Below are positions 58,676 to 64,000 of a stretch of 64,000 bases of DNA, piece after piece; within the stretch, counting starts at the first letter, position 1; the number at the start of each line of letters is the position of its first letter. A program made the translations under genes and the position numbers. Under the pieces are notes generated by a model. The model did not search any database. It saw only the letters and a list, made by a program, of their open reading frames with translations, and had not been told where the DNA came from. This stretch comes from Streptomyces humi (GTDB taxonomy: Bacteria; Actinomycetota; Actinomycetes; Streptomycetales; Streptomycetaceae), in the NCBI RefSeq assembly GCF_001005085.2, contig NZ_LBMU02000077.1, positions 1-64,000 on the forward strand. The letters are read 5' to 3'.

Positions 58676-59524
58676 TCAACGGGCCGGGCCGGGACGGCCG
58701 GCGGAGTCCACCAGCGCGGCGAGCGCGGCGGCGAGCCGTTCCAGACCCGCGCCGGCCGGACCGCCCGGCTCGGTCATGTACAGGTCCCGCCGGATCTCCA
58801 CCATCAGCGCACCGACCCGCGCGTCCTTCCCGTAGTACTCCAGCGGTACGTACGTGCCGCTGAACGGGGTGTCCAGTGCCGTCTCCCCGCATCCCGCGAA
58901 CGCCCCGCGCGCCGCCCGCGTCAGCTCTCCCGGCGTGTGGAAGCGGTCCGTCCCCAGGCACACCGGTGGCCGCGGCCCCGCGCCGTGCAGTTCGTAGGGG
59001 AGCGCCCGGCTCGGATAGGAGTGCACGTCGATCACCACCGCCCGCCCGGTAGCGGCGAGCCGCCCGGCCACCGCCCGGGTCATCGCCTCGGCGTACGGCC
59101 GGAAGTACCGGTCGACCAGCGGCCCGGGGTCGAACCCCTGGTCCCGCAGCGCCTCCCGGTGGGTGGTCCGCGTGTACACCGCTCCCATCCCGACGGCGAG
59201 CATCTCCTCCCGCTCGTCCGGGAACCGCTCCGGGTCGACGACCAGCCGGGACAGCCGGTTGACGAACCGCCAGGGCCTCACCCCGGCCGACCGGGCGGCC
59301 ACCTCGGCGAGTTCGGCCGTGTGCGCGTCCGTGATGTGGTCCAGCTCCCGGGCCAGCGAGGCGTCGTCGAGTGCGATGCCCGCCCTGACGCCGGCCGGGA
59401 TCGTCCGCGCCGAGTGCGGCACATGCAGGAGCACGGGCGACTCGTCGGCGCCGGGCAGGAGTTCGTAGGACGGCTGGGACACGGGCGGCTCCTGGGCATC
59501 GGTGCGGACGGCGTATCCGGTCAA
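58676..59524 (-). CDS. N-formylglutamate amidohydrolase-like protein
   Basis: A 282-residue protein of the N-formylglutamate amidohydrolase (FGase) family. Segments include PVLLHVPHSARTIP, DHITDAHTAELAEVAA, AVVIDVHSYPSRALPYEL and VGALMVEIRRDLYMTE; His, Asp and Glu in them are candidate zinc ligands. In histidine breakdown FGase releases formate from formylglutamate. No other hut genes are near, so a different amide may be the substrate. It is transcribed on its own between the P450 and metX. Confidence 0.8.
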   Translation of the reverse strand: MTGYAVRTDAQEPPVSQPSYELLPGADESPVLLHVPHSARTIPAGVRAGIALDDASLARELDHITDAHTAELAEVAARSAGVRPWRFVNRLSRLVVDPERFPDEREEMLAVGMGAVYTRTTHREALRDQGFDPGPLVDRYFRPYAEAMTRAVAGRLAATGRAVVIDVHSYPSRALPYELHGAGPRPPVCLGTDRFHTPGELTRAARGAFAGCGETALDTPFSGTYVPLEYYGKDARVGALMVEIRRDLYMTEPGGPAGAGLERLAAALAALVDSAGRPGPAR

Positions 59525-59552
59525 GGTGCCACACCCACGGCGGTGCGGCCGC

Positions 59553-60698
59553 TCAGCCCAGCAACTCCCGTACCAGCGCGCCCACCTGCCCGGTCTCGAT
59601 CAGGAAGCCGTCGTGCCCGTACGGGGACGCGATCAGCCGGAGCCGGTCGGCGGACGGGATCAGCGCGGCCAGTTCGGCCTGCTGGGCCGGGGGATAGAGC
59701 CGGTCGGAGTCGACGCCCGCGACCAGCGTGGCCGCCGTGACCCGGCCGAGGGCGGCACGCACCCCGCCCCGGCCGCGGCCGACGTCATGGGCGTTCATCG
59801 CCTGTGACAGCACCACGTAGCTGCCCGCGTCGAAACGCCGTACCAGCTTGGCCGCGTGGTGGTCGAGGTACGACTCGACCTGGTAGCGGCCGCCGGCCAG
59901 GGGGTCCTCGCCGTCCTGCGGTGCCCGGCCGAAGCGGAGCGCGAGCTCGGCCTCGCTGCGGTAGGTGACATGGGCGATCCGCCGGGCCAGGCCCAGTCCG
60001 GCGTGCGGGGCCCGGCCGGTGCCGTGGTAGTCGCCGCCGTGCCAGTCGGGATCGGCGCGGACCGCGCCGAGCTGGGCGTTCGTCCACGCGATCTGCTCCG
60101 CGCCGGCCGCCGCCGTGGTGGCGAGCAGCAGCAGCGCGCCGACCCGCCCCGGGTACGACACCGCCCACTCCACGGCCCGCATCCCGCCCATCGAGCCGCC
60201 CACGACCAGCGCCCACCGTCCGATGCCGAGCGCGTCGGCGAGTCCGGCCTCGGCCGCGACCTGGTCGCGCTGGGTCAGGGAGGGGAAGGCGCCGCCCCAG
60301 GCGCCGTGACCCCCGGTCCGCGGGGAGGCCGGTCCCGTACTGCCCTGGCAGCCGCCCAGCACGTTGGGGGCGACGACGAACCAGCGGTCGGTGTCCAGGG
60401 CCAGGCCCGGCCCGACCAGGCCGTCCCACCAGCCCGGCGTCGGATGCCCCGGTCCGGCGGGCCCGGCCGCATGGCTGTCACCGGTGAGCGCGTGCAGCAC
60501 CAGCACGGCGTTGGAGGCGTCGGGGGCGAGCCGGCCCCAGGTCTCGAACGCCAGCCGTACACCGGGCAGTTCACCGCCGGTCTCCAGCGGAAGCGGGTGC
60601 TGGGCGGCATGCCACTGGCGCCGGCCCGGCGGATCCCCCTCCCGCCAGCCCCCGTGGGCCGCCGGAAGGGGGACCTGGGCACGTGGTACGGCGTTCAG
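59553..60698 (-). CDS. metX: Homoserine O-acetyltransferase (MetX) with an atypical start
   Basis: About 381 residues. The acyltransferase signature is present: LHALTGDSHAAG (oxyanion), GGSMGGMRAVEWAV (nucleophile elbow), and the C-terminal Asp and His in VAGVDSDRLYPP and PYGHDGFLIET. Homology-like sequence (QHPLPLETGGELPGVRLAFE) extends upstream of the first GTG (60506). No ATG or GTG in frame was found before this segment; the CTG at 60698 overlaps the metY stop (CTGA), so a CTG start or a re-initiation is likely. MetX makes O-acetyl-L-homoserine, the substrate of the upstream MetY. Confidence 0.8.
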   Translation of the reverse strand: MNAVPRAQVPLPAAHGGWREGDPPGRRQWHAAQHPLPLETGGELPGVRLAFETWGRLAPDASNAVLVLHALTGDSHAAGPAGPGHPTPGWWDGLVGPGLALDTDRWFVVAPNVLGGCQGSTGPASPRTGGHGAWGGAFPSLTQRDQVAAEAGLADALGIGRWALVVGGSMGGMRAVEWAVSYPGRVGALLLLATTAAAGAEQIAWTNAQLGAVRADPDWHGGDYHGTGRAPHAGLGLARRIAHVTYRSEAELALRFGRAPQDGEDPLAGGRYQVESYLDHHAAKLVRRFDAGSYVVLSQAMNAHDVGRGRGGVRAALGRVTAATLVAGVDSDRLYPPAQQAELAALIPSADRLRLIASPYGHDGFLIETGQVGALVRELLG

Positions 60699-62011
60699 GA
60701 CGCGGCGCCCTTGGCCGCGCGGAAACCGGCCTCCAGGTCGGCCTTGAGGTCGGCGAGGTTCTCGATGCCGACCGACAGCCGCACCAGGCCCGGCGCGGTG
60801 CCCGTCGCCGTCAGCTGTTCCTCGTCCAGCTGGCTGTGGGTGGTGGACGCCGGATGGATGATCAGGCTGCGGACGTCACCGATGTTGGCGAGGTGGCTGA
60901 ACAGCTCGACCGCGTCGACGAACCGCTTGCCCGCCTCGATGCCGTCCCGCAGTTCGAAGGAGACGATCGCGCCGGCCCCGTTCGGCAGGTACGTCCGCCC
61001 CGCCTCGTACCAGGGGCTGGACGGCAGGCCCGGATAGTGGACGACGGCGACCTCGTCGCGCCGCTCCAGCCACTCGGCCAGCGCCAGGGCGTTGGCCGAG
61101 TGCCGCTCCAGACGCAGGCTCAGCGTCTCCACGCCCTGGAGCAGCAGGAACGCCGAGTGCGGGGAGAGCGCGGGACCGAGGTCGCGCAGCAGCTGCACCC
61201 GCAGCTTGACCGCGAACGCGCCGGGGCCGAGCGCCGGCCAGTACCGCAGACCGTGGTAGCTGGGGTCGGGCTCGGTGAAGTCCGGGAAGCGGTCGGAGTG
61301 GGCGCCGAAGTCGAAGGTGCCGCCGTCCACGACCACCCCCGCGATCGCCGTGCCGTGGCCGCCGAGGAACTTGGTCGCCGAGTGCACCACGATGTCCGCG
61401 CCGTGCTCCAGGGGCCGCAGCAGGTACGGCGTCGGGACCGTGTTGTCCACGATCAGCGGCACGCCCGCCGCGTGCGCCACGTCCGCGACCGCCCGTACGT
61501 CGAGGACGTTGCCGCGCGGGTTGCCCAGCGTCTCCGCGAACAGGGCCTTGGTGTTCGGCCGGACCGCCGCCCGCCAGGCCTCGGCGTCGTCCGGGTCGTC
61601 CACGAAGGACACCTCGACGCCGAGCCGCGGCAGCGTGTGCCGGAACAGGTTGTACGTGCCGCCGTACAGCGACGTGCTGGACACGATGTGGTCGCCCGCG
61701 GCCGCCAGCGTCAGGATCGCCAGGGTCTCCGCGGCCTGCCCGGACGCCAGCGCCACCGCCGCGACCCCGCCCTCCAGCGCCGCGACCCGCTGCTCGAAGA
61801 CGTCCTGGGTGGGGTTGTGGATCCGGGTGTAGATGTTGCCGGGCTCGGCGAGCGCGAACAGGTCGGCGGCGTGCCGGGTGTCCCGGAACACGAACGACGT
61901 CGTCTGGTAGATCGGCGTCGCGCGGGCGCCGGTCGTCGGGTCGGGCACGGCGCCGGAGTGGACCTGCCGGGTCTCGAATGACCAGGCCGGGGCGGGGGTG
62001 GGCTGGCTCAT
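60695..62011 (-). CDS. metY: O-acetylhomoserine sulfhydrylase (MetY)
   Basis: A 438-residue PLP enzyme of the Cys/Met metabolism family. The PLP-binding Lys lies in VVHSATKFLGGHG. Other family segments are QTTSFVFRDTRHAADLFALA, ASGQAAETLAIL, FAETLGNPRGNVLD and ANIGDVRSLIIHPASTTHSQ. The ATG at 62011 (MSQPTPAP) follows a GAGGAGC ribosome site, preferred over the longer 62038 start. It converts O-acetylhomoserine and sulfide to homocysteine. It is operonic with metX and headed by a leader peptide. Confidence 0.92.
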   Translation of the reverse strand: MSQPTPAPAWSFETRQVHSGAVPDPTTGARATPIYQTTSFVFRDTRHAADLFALAEPGNIYTRIHNPTQDVFEQRVAALEGGVAAVALASGQAAETLAILTLAAAGDHIVSSTSLYGGTYNLFRHTLPRLGVEVSFVDDPDDAEAWRAAVRPNTKALFAETLGNPRGNVLDVRAVADVAHAAGVPLIVDNTVPTPYLLRPLEHGADIVVHSATKFLGGHGTAIAGVVVDGGTFDFGAHSDRFPDFTEPDPSYHGLRYWPALGPGAFAVKLRVQLLRDLGPALSPHSAFLLLQGVETLSLRLERHSANALALAEWLERRDEVAVVHYPGLPSSPWYEAGRTYLPNGAGAIVSFELRDGIEAGKRFVDAVELFSHLANIGDVRSLIIHPASTTHSQLDEEQLTATGTAPGLVRLSVGIENLADLKADLEAGFRAAKGAAS

Positions 62012-62099
62012 GGTGCTGCTCCTCGTGCGGGAAGGCATGACGGCGTGCGCGTACGGGCACGCGTCGGCAGAACGGAGGGATCGGGGCGGGGCCGGAGCA

Positions 62100-62174
62100 T
62101 CAGCTCACGGCGGGACACCCCATGGTGGTGACACGCACGAAGTCCACGTGGCGTCGGCTCACAAGCACCGTCAT
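62100..62174 (-). CDS. Cysteine leader peptide (24 aa) ahead of metY-metX
   Basis: A 24-residue ORF on the minus strand ending 88 bp before metY. Its sequence LVSRRHVDFVRVTTMGCPAV fits the leader motif (SRRHVDxxRV...C), with one Cys near the end. The ribosome site is weak. Such peptides couple sulfur-gene expression to cysteine; here they would control homocysteine synthesis. Confidence 0.65.
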   Translation of the reverse strand: MTVLVSRRHVDFVRVTTMGCPAVS

Positions 62175-62365
62175 GCGCTGAGCGAACCACAGCGGATCAG
62201 GACGGACCAGACACCGGGCTCGCGTGACATGCAGACTTCACGAACGGGATACACACCGCCGGCCGCGGCCGCGGCGGCGCGTGCCGGGCCCGGACAGGGC
62301 TCCGCCCCGGCAGGCGGGGTGCCTGCCGGGGCGGAGACTTCAGGACGTCAGGAGGCGGCTTCGGC
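62175..62365. other. Gap between icd end and metY leader
   Basis: It holds the terminator of the icd gene (62300-62336) and the promoter zone of the metY leader transcript. No credible gene is seen. A short GC-alternating segment at 62263-62282 has no evident function. Confidence 0.4.
62300..62336 (-). terminator. Terminator of icd
   Basis: CTCCGCCCCGGCAGGC (62300-62315) and GCCTGCCGGGGCGGAG (62321-62336) are exact 16-bp complements with a 5-nt loop, 29 bp past the icd stop codon. Confidence 0.85.

Positions 62366-64000
<1,635 letters not shown>

Noticed and set aside
62008..62190. 60-codon minus-strand ORF overlapping the metY leader
   Set aside because: It reads the leader region in another frame, and its sequence has no leader motif; the 24-residue frame at 62100-62174 fits the known pattern.

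Overview
The window looks like a Streptomyces chromosome. It is very GC-rich, uses many GTG starts with strong purine-rich ribosome sites, has 4-base ATGA/GTGA gene overlaps, and carries families typical of the genus (LAL-type LuxR regulator, P450, CHAT/TPR protein, monomeric isocitrate dehydrogenase, short cysteine leader peptides, a SAM-IV-like riboswitch). No plasmid or phage replication genes and no CRISPR array were seen.

Layout. (1) 17-9840: small catabolic units. These are an Idh/SDR/PhyH operon facing a LacI regulator, a cupin, a membrane protein, hydroxyquinol 1,2-dioxygenase plus maleylacetate reductase (the latter with a 48-residue Gly-Ser-Ser tract), and a TetR/MFS efflux pair with two matched operators over the promoter. 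(2) 9886-27212: a 17.25 kb island in the 3' end of tRNA-Pro(GGG), bounded by 36-bp direct repeats. It carries a 2404-residue secreted RHS/YD-repeat protein with a HINT domain and a 117-residue C-terminal toxin-like module, a small gene 1 bp downstream that is the likely immunity gene, a divergent 2050-residue secreted multidomain LamG protein, a frameshifted tyrosine integrase and an IS110 remnant. (3) 27278-31746: RidA/HxlR pair, a meta-cleavage dioxygenase (frameshifted) and hydrolase behind a 32-bp dyad, a secreted B-lectin and a lipoprotein. (4) 32021-48377: sulfur and thiamine block. It holds a GST-like gene, a polar amino-acid-type ABC transporter, a GNAT, four flavin-dependent monooxygenases, an NMT1/ThiY-type ABC operon with a kinase, and a sulfurtransferase. 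Control elements include four short leader ORFs ending in Cys codons, a SAM riboswitch with its own promoter, and a TPP riboswitch. (5) 48646-57218: an astacin-like protein lacking the catalytic Glu, a LuxR regulator, and a CHAT/TPR protein divergent from a cytoplasmic subtilase, a sigma factor and a small acidic protein. (6) 57276-64000: P450, N-formylglutamate amidohydrolase, metY-metX with a fifth leader peptide, and the C-terminal part of icd.

How it fits together. The island reads as a polymorphic-toxin locus fixed in the chromosome by decay of its integrase. The sulfur block appears to be controlled post-transcriptionally by SAM, TPP and probably cysteine supply. The CHAT-subtilase-sigma group is the best candidate for an under-described signalling or defence module. 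All calls come from reading the sequence; no database search was run.
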